Below the pieces are notes generated by a model. It worked only from the letters and a program-made list of their open reading frames with translations, made no database searches and was not told the origin of the DNA. Positions 1-10,441 of a DNA stretch of 47,713 bases are shown here, piece after piece. Made by a program: the position numbers and the translations under genes. Positions within the stretch are counted from its first letter, which is position 1. Every line of letters begins with the position of its first letter. Source of the DNA: Lachnospiraceae bacterium (lineage in GTDB: Bacteria; Bacillota; Clostridia; Lachnospirales; Lachnospiraceae); NCBI GenBank assembly GCA_024403355.1, contig JAKSRW010000014.1:32001-79713 (forward strand). Direction: 5' to 3'.

Positions 1-1333
<1,333 letters not shown>

Positions 1334-1350
1334 TTAAAAGTTTTTTGTAA

Positions 1351-1890
1351 TTACAAAACTGCTTCACTGAGCTTCTTTTTGATGCCGCTGATTCGTCCCG
1401 CAACGGTGCCGTCCAGCTGTTTTCCTTCGAGCTCAACTTTAATTCCTGCCAATACCTTGGGATCAAGCTTAACCGTCAGTGAAATCTTCTTTCCGCTGAT
1501 AGTTTCAAGCTTGTCTGAAAGTGCCTTCTTCTGAGCATCAGTAAGCTCGATGGCACTTGTAACCACTGCATCGGCGATATTATGATCTTCATTATAGCGC
1601 TTAGTGAAAATCTCGCAGCAGCCCTCATATTCGCCGAGGTAGCCGCGCTCGCACATAAGCTTTAAAAAGCTGACGAGATATCTTTCACATGAGTTTCCAA
1701 AGGCCTTCTCAATTAAATCAAGTCTCTCGGCCTTCTTGATTGAGGGCTCGCTGAGAAGTCTGAGATAATCGGGATTATCCCTGAAAATCTGCTTGATTGA
1801 AAGCATCTGTTCCATTATGGAATCCGAAAGCTTTTCTTCGGCAGCCAGATCATATAAACTGCCGCCATAAACTCTGGCACGCTCTGTCAT
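1351..1890 (-). CDS. atpH: F1Fo ATP synthase subunit delta
   Basis: The 179-residue product has normal delta (OSCP) length. It joins the top of the F1 head to the peripheral stalk b subunits. The N-terminus MTERARVYGGSLYDLA is the usual first helix of the six-helix N-terminal domain. The C-terminal part, with VKLDPKVLAGIKVELEGK and DGTVAGRI, matches the conserved delta signature. It sits between atpF and atpA with gaps of 21 and 32 bases, the standard order, and is cotranscribed with them. Confidence 0.95.
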   Translation of the reverse strand: MTERARVYGGSLYDLAAEEKLSDSIMEQMLSIKQIFRDNPDYLRLLSEPSIKKAERLDLIEKAFGNSCERYLVSFLKLMCERGYLGEYEGCCEIFTKRYNEDHNIADAVVTSAIELTDAQKKALSDKLETISGKKISLTVKLDPKVLAGIKVELEGKQLDGTVAGRISGIKKKLSEAVL

Positions 1891-1911
1891 ATGTCCTCTT
1901 TTCGATATAAT

Positions 1912-2442
1912 TTAACTGCCTACATTTTCAATAAACTGATTGATTAAGTTCGCATGGTCCTTTTCATTGATTTCACGCTCGATTACCTTGCCGGCAATCT
2001 CCATAGCCATGCTTCCGATTTCATCCTTAACCTCGTTGACTGCCTTACGACGCTCCTGCAGAATATCTGCTTCGGCCTTAGCCTTCATGGCGATAGCCTG
2101 CTCGGAAGCCTCCTTGAGCATCTGCTCACTCTTGGCAGCTGCGGTCTTATTGGCCGTAGCGAGGATTTCATTTGCCTGTTCCTTGGCTGCGAGCATGTTC
2201 TGCTCATATTCAGCCTTCATGGCAGCAGCTTCTTCCTTGGCCTTTAAAGCCTCGCTGATTTCAGCATCTGCCTTTGCCTTACGCTTTGCGATAACTTCGC
2301 GGACCGGCTTAAACAGGAACTTCTTTAAAAGAAGCATCTGGATAAAAAGGTTGCATACCTGCGCAATGAGGGTCCATGGAATTAATGTAACAAGATCCTG
2401 TTCCTCAGAAACAGTCTCTGCCAAAAACATAAAATTTACCAC
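1912..2442 (-). CDS. atpF: F1Fo ATP synthase subunit b
   Basis: This is the peripheral stalk subunit. One N-terminal membrane segment (about residues 19-38, around LIPWTLIAQVCNLFIQMLLL) is followed by a long charged Ala/Glu/Lys-rich coiled coil to residue 176. The start is a GTG at 2440-2442 because a GGAGG lies nine bases before it; the next in-frame ATG (codon 5) has no comparable site. The following gene atpH starts 21 bases downstream. Confidence 0.94.
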   Translation of the reverse strand: MVNFMFLAETVSEEQDLVTLIPWTLIAQVCNLFIQMLLLKKFLFKPVREVIAKRKAKADAEISEALKAKEEAAAMKAEYEQNMLAAKEQANEILATANKTAAAKSEQMLKEASEQAIAMKAKAEADILQERRKAVNEVKDEIGSMAMEIAGKVIEREINEKDHANLINQFIENVGS

Positions 2443-2497
2443 GGTCTATAACCTCCAGTCTGTATAGATATGTACAGGTTTTCCTGCGGGTTAGTTA

Positions 2498-2857
<360 letters not shown>

Positions 2858-3622
2858 TTAGCCTTCCGAAGCGTTTGAAATATACAACGTGGTCAGCATA
2901 CAGAATATGAATGCCTGCATAACTCCTGAGAACCAGTCGAAGTATAATGAAAGAATTGCCGGAACACCTACATCAAGAATAGGGATCTGGGCAAGCAGGT
3001 TACCGACGGCTCCGGGAAGGAGTCCGAAAAGTGCCGAGCTGGCACCGGCAAGGGCTGCGTAAATCAGGCCGTTAATAACTACGCCTGAAAGTATGTTGCC
3101 GAAATGACGGCAGGCCATACCGATAGGGGTTGCCATTTCTGACAGTACGTTAAAGGGTGTCATGACCGCAATAGGGGTCGTAAAGCCTTTAAGGTAACCG
3201 AGGAAACCACTGGCTTTAATTTTCTGGGCCGTTATCATAATGAATACGACGATTGCCCATGCCGCTTCAGTATTGATGTCGGCTGTAGGGCTTCGGAAGT
3301 AAACAAGACTTATCAGGTTCGATACAAGGCTTGTTGCGAACAACGCGGCCACGAAGGGAATAAAGCTTCTGAATTTCTCACCCATATTGCCGATAACGAA
3401 ATTATCAATAAGCTCTACGAGCCATTCAGCAACTACCTGACGCTTGCTTATATTCTCCGTCTTCAAGCCTCTGGTCAGAAAAATACACAGGCCTGTGATT
3501 ATAAACATAACAAGCCAGCCGACAACCATGGTTTCGCTGATTTCGATTTTACTGAAAAGAGAATCTCCGTCGAAGAGTCTGATGGTCCAATATATTTTAG
3601 GACCAGCGATATTTATTTCCAT
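2858..3622 (-). CDS. atpB: F1Fo ATP synthase subunit a
   Basis: The 254-residue membrane subunit provides the ion half-channels that face the c ring. Several hydrophobic helices are visible. The conserved block MATPIGMACRHFGNILSG holds the essential arginine (R of RHFGN), and a C-terminal helix ends in LYISNASEG. AGGAGG lies 12 bases before ATG 3622. It stands between the atpI-like gene and atpE as usual. Confidence 0.95.
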   Translation of the reverse strand: MEINIAGPKIYWTIRLFDGDSLFSKIEISETMVVGWLVMFIITGLCIFLTRGLKTENISKRQVVAEWLVELIDNFVIGNMGEKFRSFIPFVAALFATSLVSNLISLVYFRSPTADINTEAAWAIVVFIMITAQKIKASGFLGYLKGFTTPIAVMTPFNVLSEMATPIGMACRHFGNILSGVVINGLIYAALAGASSALFGLLPGAVGNLLAQIPILDVGVPAILSLYFDWFSGVMQAFIFCMLTTLYISNASEG

Positions 3623-3694
3623 TTACTTCTGCTTCACCTCCTGTTCAATTAATTTTAAGTATATTTAAAATAGTTATTACTAATACTTAACAAA

Positions 3695-4102
3695 TTATTT
3701 CTTGAAAAAGATTGAGGCGATTTTGATACCCAGACTGGGGAAAATAAGGGGTATTATGCCTGCGATGGGGTTGAAAACCGGAATGGTAAGGGCCATTACA
3801 ATCCATGCAATCTGCATGAGATAGCGGTAGGTGTAGCTGACCTTCATTCTGTTGCGGGCACGGCCGTCATCTGTTTCTGCGGCTACCTTCTGCACCGTGA
3901 GGCACATGAGAAAGAAATTCAGGAAGGCAACTGCACTGCCGCAGAGGGCCGCAACGATTACTTTGTAATCAAAGGGAACATCCTCGGGCAGAAATATATT
4001 CAGGATAAAGAAGGCGAGTACTGTAAGTGCGGCACCGATGAGAACCGAGATAAGCACCTTGACGCATTCTTTTTTTACTGCGGGCTGAAGCTTGGCGGAC
4101 AT
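3695..4102 (-). CDS. atpI: ATP synthase subunit I-like protein
   Basis: This 135-residue membrane protein has about four hydrophobic segments (VLISVLIGAALTVLAFFIL, a segment near residue 50, and two near residues 95-130) and an N-terminal lysine-rich stretch. Position between the atpZ-like gene and atpB, size and topology fit the ATP synthase I family, which helps assemble the c ring and may handle Mg2+ or Na+. Sequence identity in this family is weak, so the call leans on context. An AAAGG/AGGA site precedes ATG 4102. Confidence 0.75.
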   Translation of the reverse strand: MSAKLQPAVKKECVKVLISVLIGAALTVLAFFILNIFLPEDVPFDYKVIVAALCGSAVAFLNFFLMCLTVQKVAAETDDGRARNRMKVSYTYRYLMQIAWIVMALTIPVFNPIAGIIPLIFPSLGIKIASIFFKK

Positions 4103-4119
4103 AAAAAATCCTACCTTTC

Positions 4120-4377
4120 TTAATAATGCTTATTGAAGGATACCTTATTGTCTTTCTTTTTGTTTTTTTCTGTCTCGATTTTATAAATTTTGTAGCCGGA
4201 CATGAAGGAACCGCCCAGGCCGAAAATAAGACCGGGGATGAATACCCAGCCTCCGAGGTCGCATTTTGCCGTAAGAAACCAGCAAAGAAGCATACACAAA
4301 AGGAGCGGCATAATCAGAGTGATGCCGAGCTGCGAAATCATGGACAGCTGTTTTATAATGTTTGACAGGCTTTTCAC
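4120..4377 (-). CDS. atpZ: AtpZ/gene-1-like small membrane protein
   Basis: This small protein has two membrane segments (around GITLIMPLLLCMLLCWFL and GWVFIPGLIFGLGGSFM) and a lysine-rich C-terminal tail, as in AtpZ-type proteins encoded at the head of atp operons. The GTG at 4375-4377 (giving VKSLSNIIKQL, 85 aa) is preferred because AAAGGGGG lies eight bases upstream. A TTG at 4405-4407 would sit almost at the transcript start and has no ribosome site. AtpZ may work with AtpI as a metal transporter or assembly factor; that is family knowledge. Confidence 0.72.
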   Translation of the reverse strand: MKSLSNIIKQLSMISQLGITLIMPLLLCMLLCWFLTAKCDLGGWVFIPGLIFGLGGSFMSGYKIYKIETEKNKKKDNKVSFNKHY

Positions 4378-4422
4378 TGCTGTGGCCCCCTTTGTAAAAA
4401 AAGACAAAATGATACATAATCT

Positions 4423-4451
4423 ATAATAGCACAGAGTTCTTCAAATGGCAA
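4423..4451 (-). promoter_or_regulatory. Promoter of the atp operon
   Basis: On the minus strand TTGCCA (complement of 4446-4451) and TATTAT (complement of 4423-4428) are separated by exactly 17 bases. The predicted start point, near 4415, is about 40 bases before the atpZ start. No other good sigma-A promoter is seen between 4378 and 4483. Confidence 0.7.
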
Positions 4452-4483
4452 GAAATTTTGGAATGGCGGGATAAGGCTTAAGC

Positions 4484-6481
4484 TTACATGCTGAGGTAGC
4501 CGGCAATCAGGTAGATTGCTGCGGAAGCGGCAGAAAAAATGAGGCTGTAGCGCAGGCGGATCTTTTTTACGATTTCGGGATTACAGCCGACGGAGCTGCC
4601 TATATCGGTGGCCTCGCTTGTCAGCGCACAGTTTTTCTCACCTGCAATACCGGCAGCGGCCACAGCACCTATGCATAAGGGAAGGCCGACGCCCATTGAT
4701 ACGGCCATTTTTATAGCAATGGGGAAGGCGATGGCGTACATTGACCAGCTTGAACCAAGCACGGTGGTCAGAAGCATCGAGGCAATGAAAAGCAGTGCGG
4801 GCAAAGCCCAGGCACCGGCGCCGATATTTACGATAAAGCCGTCAAACCAGCTGCCCATGGAAAGGCGGTCGAGCATTGCCGAAAAGCAGCTTGTAAGAAG
4901 GTAAAGCACGATGGGCATCAGAACGCTTTCCATGCCGTGCACGATATGTTCGATAAACTGGTCGGGGGACATAAGCCGCTGAGCCCCGTAGAGAAAGTAC
5001 ATAAAAATGATGGTCACCAGAAGGCCTACGCCGCTGTCGAGCATAAAGCTGCCTGTTGAGAGGCTTCGCATTAGCAGTGAGCAGGCTGCGAGCACCAGAA
5101 TAGGCAGAATGATATTTTTAAGCTTGCCCCACATCTCGGGCTCGTGGGTTACAAGGTAGCGCTCAGAGCCGGCGGGCCAGAGCTTGCCGCCATGGCTGAC
5201 ACGCTCATCGGCATCTTTTAGACGTCGGCTTTTTGGCAATATGCCGGCGCAGAAGGCGATAGCCGCTGTAAGCACAATCAGTGAATAAAAATTAAAGGGA
5301 ATTGAGCGGCAGAAAAGGCTGACAGCTTCCTCCTGCGGCAGATTTATTGAACCGATTACCCAGATGCCCCAGAGTGAAATCGGGACAAAGGAGGATAAAA
5401 CGGTAGGTAAAAAGCTGTAAATAAAGGCCAGATGCTCGTGCGGAATCCTTTTTTTATCGGAAACTGAGAGGGTGGCCTGGGAAGCGCAAACCATATTCAG
5501 ACTGTCATCGATTGCGGTCACAGCCATTATTCCCATCGAAGAAAAAAGCGCGGATTTTCTGCCCTTTACATGCCTGTCGGCCAGTTTTTTGAAGGCTGTC
5601 ACACTGCCTGAGCCCTCAATCAGCGATATCATGGCACCCATCAGCGCCATAACAAAGACTGTGGAAACATTATCGGGGTTCGCCATGGTCTCCATAATGG
5701 CATCGGAATATGCGCCCGCGGGTTCGCTGCGGTAAATCAGCAAAACTGCATAAAGGCCGGAAACCACGAGGGATTCCACAGTTCTTTTTGTGATGAGGGC
5801 ATATATGAACATCATTGCAAGCGGAAGCGTAAAAAGCGGGAAGGAACTTTCTGTGGGTATAAAAAGGGCAGAGAGTACGAAAATGATGACCAGCAGCCCA
5901 TACTGAAGCAGAAGCTGAAGGCCTGACATCGGCGCACGGTTACGCGGGGCATTCAGGACTCCTCTGCGGATGCGGGAAAGTTCCAGCACCTGCTCATGCT
6001 TTTTGGAAAGCTGACCATAGAGTCTTTTAAGAATTTCACCGTACATTTCGGGATATTCGGCGAAAATCTGCTGCATATCCTCGGGCTCGAGCTTGTAGCA
6101 GACGGTCCTGCCCATGGAACGAACAGTCGACAGACGCCTCTGGTGGGCGAGCACGGCGTACTCGCCGAAATACTGGCCCTCATGCATGATATTAATCTGT
6201 GCACCGTCTCTGTCCAGAACCTCAGCGGTACCCTCCTCAAGGAAGTACACGCCGTCCGGCTCCGCATCGACCGTGCAGATATCCTGACCGTGCTCAAACT
6301 GCACCTTCACCATCTTGCTGCGAAAAGCAGCCAGCAGCTCATCCGGCACAAAAACTGAGCCGCTTGGGGACGGGGTCAGTGGCTCATTCTCCGCCTTGCG
6401 GCCTAAAGCCTTCTGTGCACTGTCGGGAGCGCTTTGGCGGGGTGTTCTATTCTCTTTTATACTTTGTTTTTTCTTTGACAT
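4484..6481 (-). CDS. Cyclic nucleotide-binding domain fused to NhaC-like Na+/H+ antiporter
   Basis: This is a 665-residue fusion starting MSKKKQSIKENRTP at ATG 6479-6481; the open frame continues upstream to 6679 but without a good ribosome site. Residues ~40-165 form a CRP/cNMP-type sensor: DGVYFLEEGTAEVLDRDG, then the phosphate-binding cassette-like GQYFGEYAVLAHQRRLSTV. The rest is a membrane domain of about a dozen segments, with ALFSSMGIMAVTAIDDSLN, the NhaC-like Asp-Asp motif, and ALTSEATDIGSSVGCNP near the end. It is probably an ion antiporter gated by a bound nucleotide at the inner membrane face; the ligand cannot be read from sequence. A REP-like repeat at 6363-6387 is translated within the linker before the sensor. 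Confidence 0.82.
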   Translation of the reverse strand: MSKKKQSIKENRTPRQSAPDSAQKALGRKAENEPLTPSPSGSVFVPDELLAAFRSKMVKVQFEHGQDICTVDAEPDGVYFLEEGTAEVLDRDGAQINIMHEGQYFGEYAVLAHQRRLSTVRSMGRTVCYKLEPEDMQQIFAEYPEMYGEILKRLYGQLSKKHEQVLELSRIRRGVLNAPRNRAPMSGLQLLLQYGLLVIIFVLSALFIPTESSFPLFTLPLAMMFIYALITKRTVESLVVSGLYAVLLIYRSEPAGAYSDAIMETMANPDNVSTVFVMALMGAMISLIEGSGSVTAFKKLADRHVKGRKSALFSSMGIMAVTAIDDSLNMVCASQATLSVSDKKRIPHEHLAFIYSFLPTVLSSFVPISLWGIWVIGSINLPQEEAVSLFCRSIPFNFYSLIVLTAAIAFCAGILPKSRRLKDADERVSHGGKLWPAGSERYLVTHEPEMWGKLKNIILPILVLAACSLLMRSLSTGSFMLDSGVGLLVTIIFMYFLYGAQRLMSPDQFIEHIVHGMESVLMPIVLYLLTSCFSAMLDRLSMGSWFDGFIVNIGAGAWALPALLFIASMLLTTVLGSSWSMYAIAFPIAIKMAVSMGVGLPLCIGAVAAAGIAGEKNCALTSEATDIGSSVGCNPEIVKKIRLRYSLIFSAASAAIYLIAGYLSM
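6363..6387 (+). repeat. REP-like GC-rich repeat, copy 1 (inside a CDS)
   Basis: The sequence CTTGGGGACGGGGTCAGTGG followed by CTCAT matches copy 2 except at one base. It lies within the 5' coding part of the antiporter gene and is translated antisense as EPLTPSP. Confidence 0.75.
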
Positions 6482-6522
6482 ATGAAAGCCGGCCTTTTGT
6501 GATGGAGCGCCGGGACTCGCGG

Positions 6523-6555
6523 GGTGGTCTCTTGGGGACGGGGTCAGTAGCTCAT
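6523..6555 (+). repeat. REP-like GC-rich repeat, copy 2
   Basis: This is the longest copy: GGTGGTCTCTTGGGGACGGG, then GTCAGTAGCTCAT. It lies just upstream of the antiporter start, between divergent genes, and shares the GGTCTCTTGGGGACGGGGT core with copies at 10204 and 11984. Confidence 0.78.
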
Positions 6556-6634
6556 ATGGAAATTTTATCATCGGACGGGATGGATGACAAGAAAAATGTG
6601 TAGGGGGAATGTCGGGAAAATGCACTTCGTGATA

Positions 6635-6663
6635 TTGACATGGTGCAAAGTGTGCACTATAAT
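6635..6663 (+). promoter_or_regulatory. Consensus promoter of the MNT/HEPN pair with GGTGCAAA repeats
   Basis: TTGACA (6635-6640), a 17-base spacer and TATAAT (6658-6663) form a perfect sigma-A promoter. GGTGCAAA occurs inside the spacer (6642-6649) and twice more downstream before 6715, and the middle copy extends into TGCAAAAATGCA. These repeats are candidate operators for the helix-turn-helix domain of the first gene. Autoregulation is inferred. Confidence 0.7.
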
Positions 6664-6729
6664 AAATAATAAGGTGCAAAAATGCATGTTACGTTGATTA
6701 CGGGTGCAAAAATAATAATCATACTGCGA

Positions 6730-6786
6730 GATTGGTGCTAAGAGCGCACCAATCTAAACCATTAGCTAATCGCTACGCTCTTAGCA
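6730..6786 (+). promoter_or_regulatory. Leader with two mutually exclusive hairpins
   Basis: GATTGGTGC (6730-6738) pairs perfectly with GCACCAATC (6746-6754). Overlapping it, TGCTAAGAGCG (6736-6746) pairs perfectly over 11 bases with CGCTCTTAGCA (6776-6786). The second hairpin ends one base before the GAGG ribosome site of the next gene. Only one of the two can form at a time. Confidence 0.6.
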
Positions 6787-6797
6787 TGAGGTTAATT

Positions 6798-7265
6798 ATG
6801 TTAAAAAGAATACGAACTGAAAAGAAGATAACTCAGGCGGAAGCTGCAAATATTCTTGGAATATCATTACGTTCATATAAATCGTACGAAAATGATGAGA
6901 TAAAAAGAAATACAAAAAAATATAGATATTTTCTGGAAAAATTAACGAAAATCAATCCTATTGATGAAGAACACGGAATCAGAGAGATTGATGATATTAA
7001 GAAAATATCTGCTTCGATATTTGATGAATATGATATAGATTTTTGTTATTTGTTTGGCTCATACGCTAAAAACAGTGCGAAAGAAAACAGTGATATAGAT
7101 TTGCTGATTTGTTCTGATATAAAAGGATTGAAATTCTATGGTCTGGTAGAAGAATTAAGAGAAGCACTGCATAAAAAAGTTGATCTTCTAAATATTTCGC
7201 AGCTCAAAGATAATTTGGACTTAACAAAAGAAATACTGAAGGATGGAATAAAGATATATGGATAA
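6798..7265 (+). CDS. HTH-MNT nucleotidyltransferase antitoxin (MntA-like)
   Basis: The 155-residue product begins MLKRIRTEKKITQAEAANIL, an XRE-type helix-turn-helix (residues ~1-55). The C-terminal half has the minimal nucleotidyltransferase motif GSYAKNSAKENSDIDLL (GSxA...SDxDL). MNT proteins pair with HEPN toxins and neutralise them by adding AMP to the toxin; that is family knowledge. ATG 6798 is chosen because GAGG lies six bases before it. The stop overlaps the start of the HEPN remnant, as in intact mntA-hepT operons. The DNA-binding domain fused to MNT suggests autoregulation. Confidence 0.8.
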   Translation: MLKRIRTEKKITQAEAANILGISLRSYKSYENDEIKRNTKKYRYFLEKLTKINPIDEEHGIREIDDIKKISASIFDEYDIDFCYLFGSYAKNSAKENSDIDLLICSDIKGLKFYGLVEELREALHKKVDLLNISQLKDNLDLTKEILKDGIKIYG

Positions 7266-7443
7266 TGAAAAAAATGACCGGTATTATGTTCAAAAAATAC
7301 GAAAAGATCTAATTTTTATTGTAGATCATATGAAACATGTTGATCAGGAAGAACTAAGTAAAAATGAAGTATTGTTGGATTCTATGCTGTTTAGAATGAT
7401 ACATTTGCGGGTATTTTGATAAATTATCGGAAATGTATGGTGA
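7258..7443 (+). pseudogene. Broken HEPN (HepT-like) toxin remnant
   Basis: From ATG 7258 the frame reads MDNEKNDRYYVQKIRKDLIF and on to FRMIHLRVF, stopping at 7419 after 53 residues. A normal HepT is about 110-140 residues. After a shift near 7405 a second frame reads YFDKLSEMYGD and stops at 7443, looking like a HEPN continuation. The catalytic R-x4-6-H motif lies further on and is absent. The toxin is therefore probably inactive, leaving the MNT protein orphaned. Confidence 0.68.
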
Positions 7444-7448
7444 CTAAA

Positions 7449-10274
7449 ATGAAAATAAATGGTTTGTGCGAATATATGGAGAATCCTGTCGGACTGGACA
7501 TGGAGAATCCGAGATTTTTCTATAATACAGATGATAATAACGTAAAAATAAAGTCTGTACAAGTAACGGTGAGTGAGTCAAAGGATTTTGCGGAAAAGGA
7601 CATTATCTGGCGGTCGGAAGAAATGCAGGTTAAGAAGAATTTCATCAGATACGCAGGACCGAAGCTGTACTCAGGTGTGACCTATTACTGGAAGGCAGAT
7701 ATGGTAACTGAGTCCGGAGCGGCAGATGGTTCGGAAGCGGCGATTTTGCCGGCAGACATAAAGAAGGTATCCGCTTCGGAGGGAAAAATCAGCTCTGATA
7801 TTTTCTCATTTACCATGGGCCTTCTGGCGCCTGACAGCTGGCAGGCAGGCTGGATAGGCGGCATCAAAATTGACAAATCGAGCTACCTTTACCGTCATGA
7901 ATGGGTGAACAAAAAGCAGGTGAAGCACGCGGCTGCGTTTGTTGCGTCGCCCTGCTACAATGTCGTGACCATTAACGGGAAAAAGGCCTCGGATGCGGTA
8001 TTAAATAATGTATTTGCGGACTATGATAAGTCGCTTTACTATGCGACCTATGATATTACTGAGCTTGTAAATAGGGGCTGCGACAGGAATGCAATCGGGA
8101 TCATGACCGGCAGGGGCTGGCATTCGCTCAGAGAGGCGGAGGACGGCATCGGCTGGGGCGACAGCCTGTTTTCGGCTCAGATTCGACTCGAATACGCGGA
8201 CGGTGAGGTGGAGTGGATTCTCAGCAGTACTGAGGGCTGGGGCTATACCACCGAAGGCCCGATAGTGTACGACAGCATCTATAACGGCGAGGTCTACGAT
8301 GCAAGAAGGGAAATTCCCGGCTGGGACTGCCCGGGATATGGCAGGGAATGTGAAGTCGGGAATGCAGTGCAGGAAGAAAACGCAGCAGGCATAAGAGAAA
8401 ACGGGAATGCAGTGCAGGCCGGAGTGTCAGCAACCGCTGCCGGGGACAGTGAGAAGAAGTCGGAAAGATTTACGGCTTTTGAGCCGGTAGTAGAGCGCGA
8501 GGCTCCCGACGGAATCCTTCGCTCACAGATGCTTGAACCCATCAAGGTGGTGCGCGAAATGCCCATTAAGGAAATAATCGAGGTCGGAGACGGCAGCTTT
8601 ACCATAGATTTCGGAAAAAATTCTGCAGGCTGGGTTCGACTGAAGCTTCAGGGAAATGCGGGAGATACGATTACCGTCAAGCCTGCCGAACTTATCAATA
8701 AGGATGGCAGCGTCAATCCGATAACCCTGCGAAATGCGCATCCGCAGGATATTTATATAATGAAGGGCGAGGGCGTGGAAATCTACGAGCCCCGCTTCAC
8801 CTACCACGGCTTCCGTTATGCGCAGATATTCGGCCTGAAGGAAAAGCCTGCGGCGGATACTGTGACCGGCTGCTTCGTGCGCTCTGCGGTAAGCCGAATC
8901 GGCAGCTTTGAGTGCGACAATGAGATAATCAACGATTTTTATGCGGCAGTTTGTCAGACCGAGGAATGCAATCTTCACGGCGTTCCTACCGATTGTCCTC
9001 AGCGTGACGAGCGCCTGGGCTGGCTGAACGATATGACAGTGCGAAATGAGGCCGCTTTGTATAATTACAGGCTTTATCAGCTTTATGCAAAATGGCTTCG
9101 TGACATCCGTGACACCCAGGGAAAGACCACAGGTGCAGTGACCGATACAGCACCCTTTATGAGATACGGTTTCCGCCCGGCAGACCCGGTGAGCGCGTCA
9201 TTTCTGCTGCTTCCCTGGAACCTTTATCTTCAGTACGGAGATACAAGTATTATTGAGGAAAATTACGAGGCAAATGCGCGTTGGGTAGACTATCTGAAGC
9301 GTAACTCCAGGGACCTTATTGTCCGGTTTTCGTCAATGGGAGACTGGGCATCGCCTATCGGCGGCACGGATCACAGCAGCTCCGGAGGCGGGGCAATATC
9401 CGTCATTACGCCACAGCTTCTGATGTCCACGGGCTACCTTTATTATGACTGCATACTTATGGCTAAAATGGCAAAGGCAATTAAAAGGACTGATGATGAA
9501 AAATACTACCTTGAGCTTGCCGAGGATGTGAAAAAGGCATTTACAAGGGAATATTATCATGCAAACGATAAATACTATGCGACAAACAGCCAGGCCTCGA
9601 ATGTGCTTCCGCTCTACTTTGGAATGGTAGATAAGGCGGACAGGGAGGCTGTGCTCGAGCAGCTCTGCAGGGACATTATGGAGACTCATAAGGGACATCT
9701 TACTACGGGAAATATCTGCACCAGATACGCCATGGAGGTGCTCTTCCAAAACGGCAGGGAGGACCTTGCCTGGCATCTGCTTACCCAGACCGAGTATCCG
9801 AGCTGGGGCTACATGCTGAAAAACGGCGCCACCACCATCTGGGAACGCTGGGAAAATGTCCTGGAAAATGACCTGCTCGCTGCGATGGCCTCGCTTAATC
9901 ACCCTATGAACGGTGGCGCTGCGGTGACTCTGCACAAATATCTGCTGGGAATTTCGCCCGACGAAGAAAGACCCGGCTTTGAGCACATCATATTCAGACC
10001 AATCGTGCCTCAGAAGGCGCAGTACGCAAAGGCTTCGATTCAAACCATACGAGGCAGAGTCGAAAGCAGCTGGCGCAAGGAAAACGGCGAGCTGCTGTAC
10101 TCGGTTTCAGTGCCCTTCGGATGCACCGCGAGCGTATATCTGCCTATGGCAGCAGGCGGCTGCAGTGCTGAGCCTGTGCAGGTAGGCGCAGGCGAACACA
10201 GCTGGTGGTCTCTTGGGGACGGGGTTGATGAGAACGGATCTTCGAAAGTGGCAGAATTTGCAGAAAAAAAGTGA
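7449..10274 (+). CDS. Alpha-L-rhamnosidase, glycoside hydrolase family 78
   Basis: This enzyme of about 941 residues hydrolyses terminal alpha-L-rhamnose from plant or microbial glycans. It has N-terminal beta-sandwich domains, then the (alpha/alpha)6 catalytic barrel with GVPTDCPQRDERLGWLNDM (CPQRDER is the GH78 hallmark) and NGATTIWERWENV, followed by the usual C-terminal beta domain. No signal peptide is seen, so it is likely cytoplasmic. ATG 7449 is chosen over TTG 7416 because the earlier codon overlaps the HEPN remnant; GGTGA sits a few bases upstream. The last ~25 residues (SWWSLGDGVDE...) are encoded by a REP-like repeat that extends the protein. Confidence 0.93.
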   Translation: MKINGLCEYMENPVGLDMENPRFFYNTDDNNVKIKSVQVTVSESKDFAEKDIIWRSEEMQVKKNFIRYAGPKLYSGVTYYWKADMVTESGAADGSEAAILPADIKKVSASEGKISSDIFSFTMGLLAPDSWQAGWIGGIKIDKSSYLYRHEWVNKKQVKHAAAFVASPCYNVVTINGKKASDAVLNNVFADYDKSLYYATYDITELVNRGCDRNAIGIMTGRGWHSLREAEDGIGWGDSLFSAQIRLEYADGEVEWILSSTEGWGYTTEGPIVYDSIYNGEVYDARREIPGWDCPGYGRECEVGNAVQEENAAGIRENGNAVQAGVSATAAGDSEKKSERFTAFEPVVEREAPDGILRSQMLEPIKVVREMPIKEIIEVGDGSFTIDFGKNSAGWVRLKLQGNAGDTITVKPAELINKDGSVNPITLRNAHPQDIYIMKGEGVEIYEPRFTYHGFRYAQIFGLKEKPAADTVTGCFVRSAVSRIGSFECDNEIINDFYAAVCQTEECNLHGVPTDCPQRDERLGWLNDMTVRNEAALYNYRLYQLYAKWLRDIRDTQGKTTGAVTDTAPFMRYGFRPADPVSASFLLLPWNLYLQYGDTSIIEENYEANARWVDYLKRNSRDLIVRFSSMGDWASPIGGTDHSSSGGGAISVITPQLLMSTGYLYYDCILMAKMAKAIKRTDDEKYYLELAEDVKKAFTREYYHANDKYYATNSQASNVLPLYFGMVDKADREAVLEQLCRDIMETHKGHLTTGNICTRYAMEVLFQNGREDLAWHLLTQTEYPSWGYMLKNGATTIWERWENVLENDLLAAMASLNHPMNGGAAVTLHKYLLGISPDEERPGFEHIIFRPIVPQKAQYAKASIQTIRGRVESSWRKENGELLYSVSVPFGCTASVYLPMAAGGCSAEPVQVGAGEHSWWSLGDGVDENGSSKVAEFAEKK
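10204..10226 (+). repeat. REP-like GC-rich repeat, copy 3 (C-terminus of rhamnosidase)
   Basis: GGTGGTCTCTTGGGGACGGG then GTT is identical to copy 2 over the first 22 bases, after which it diverges. It is read as WWSLGDGV in the rhamnosidase tail. A partial inverted match, CCCAAGAGACC, lies at 10406-10416. Confidence 0.72.
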
Positions 10275-10441
10275 AGCAAGGCATCCCTTGAGCCGGCTAT
10301 ATCAAAGGATTTTGACAAGCTGACCAGGGGATTTTTTTGACCATAAAAGGAATTGAAACTCCGCAGCGCGAATATTTCCTGCTGTACCGGTGGACAAAAC
10401 GCGTACCCAAGAGACCAAAATCAGTCGGGAAGCATAAAAAT

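Noticed and set aside
5953..6603. Overlapping frames in the cNMP-sensor region, over 100 codons
   Set aside because: Arg/Pro/Cys-rich products without motifs; they are shadows of the antiporter fusion gene.
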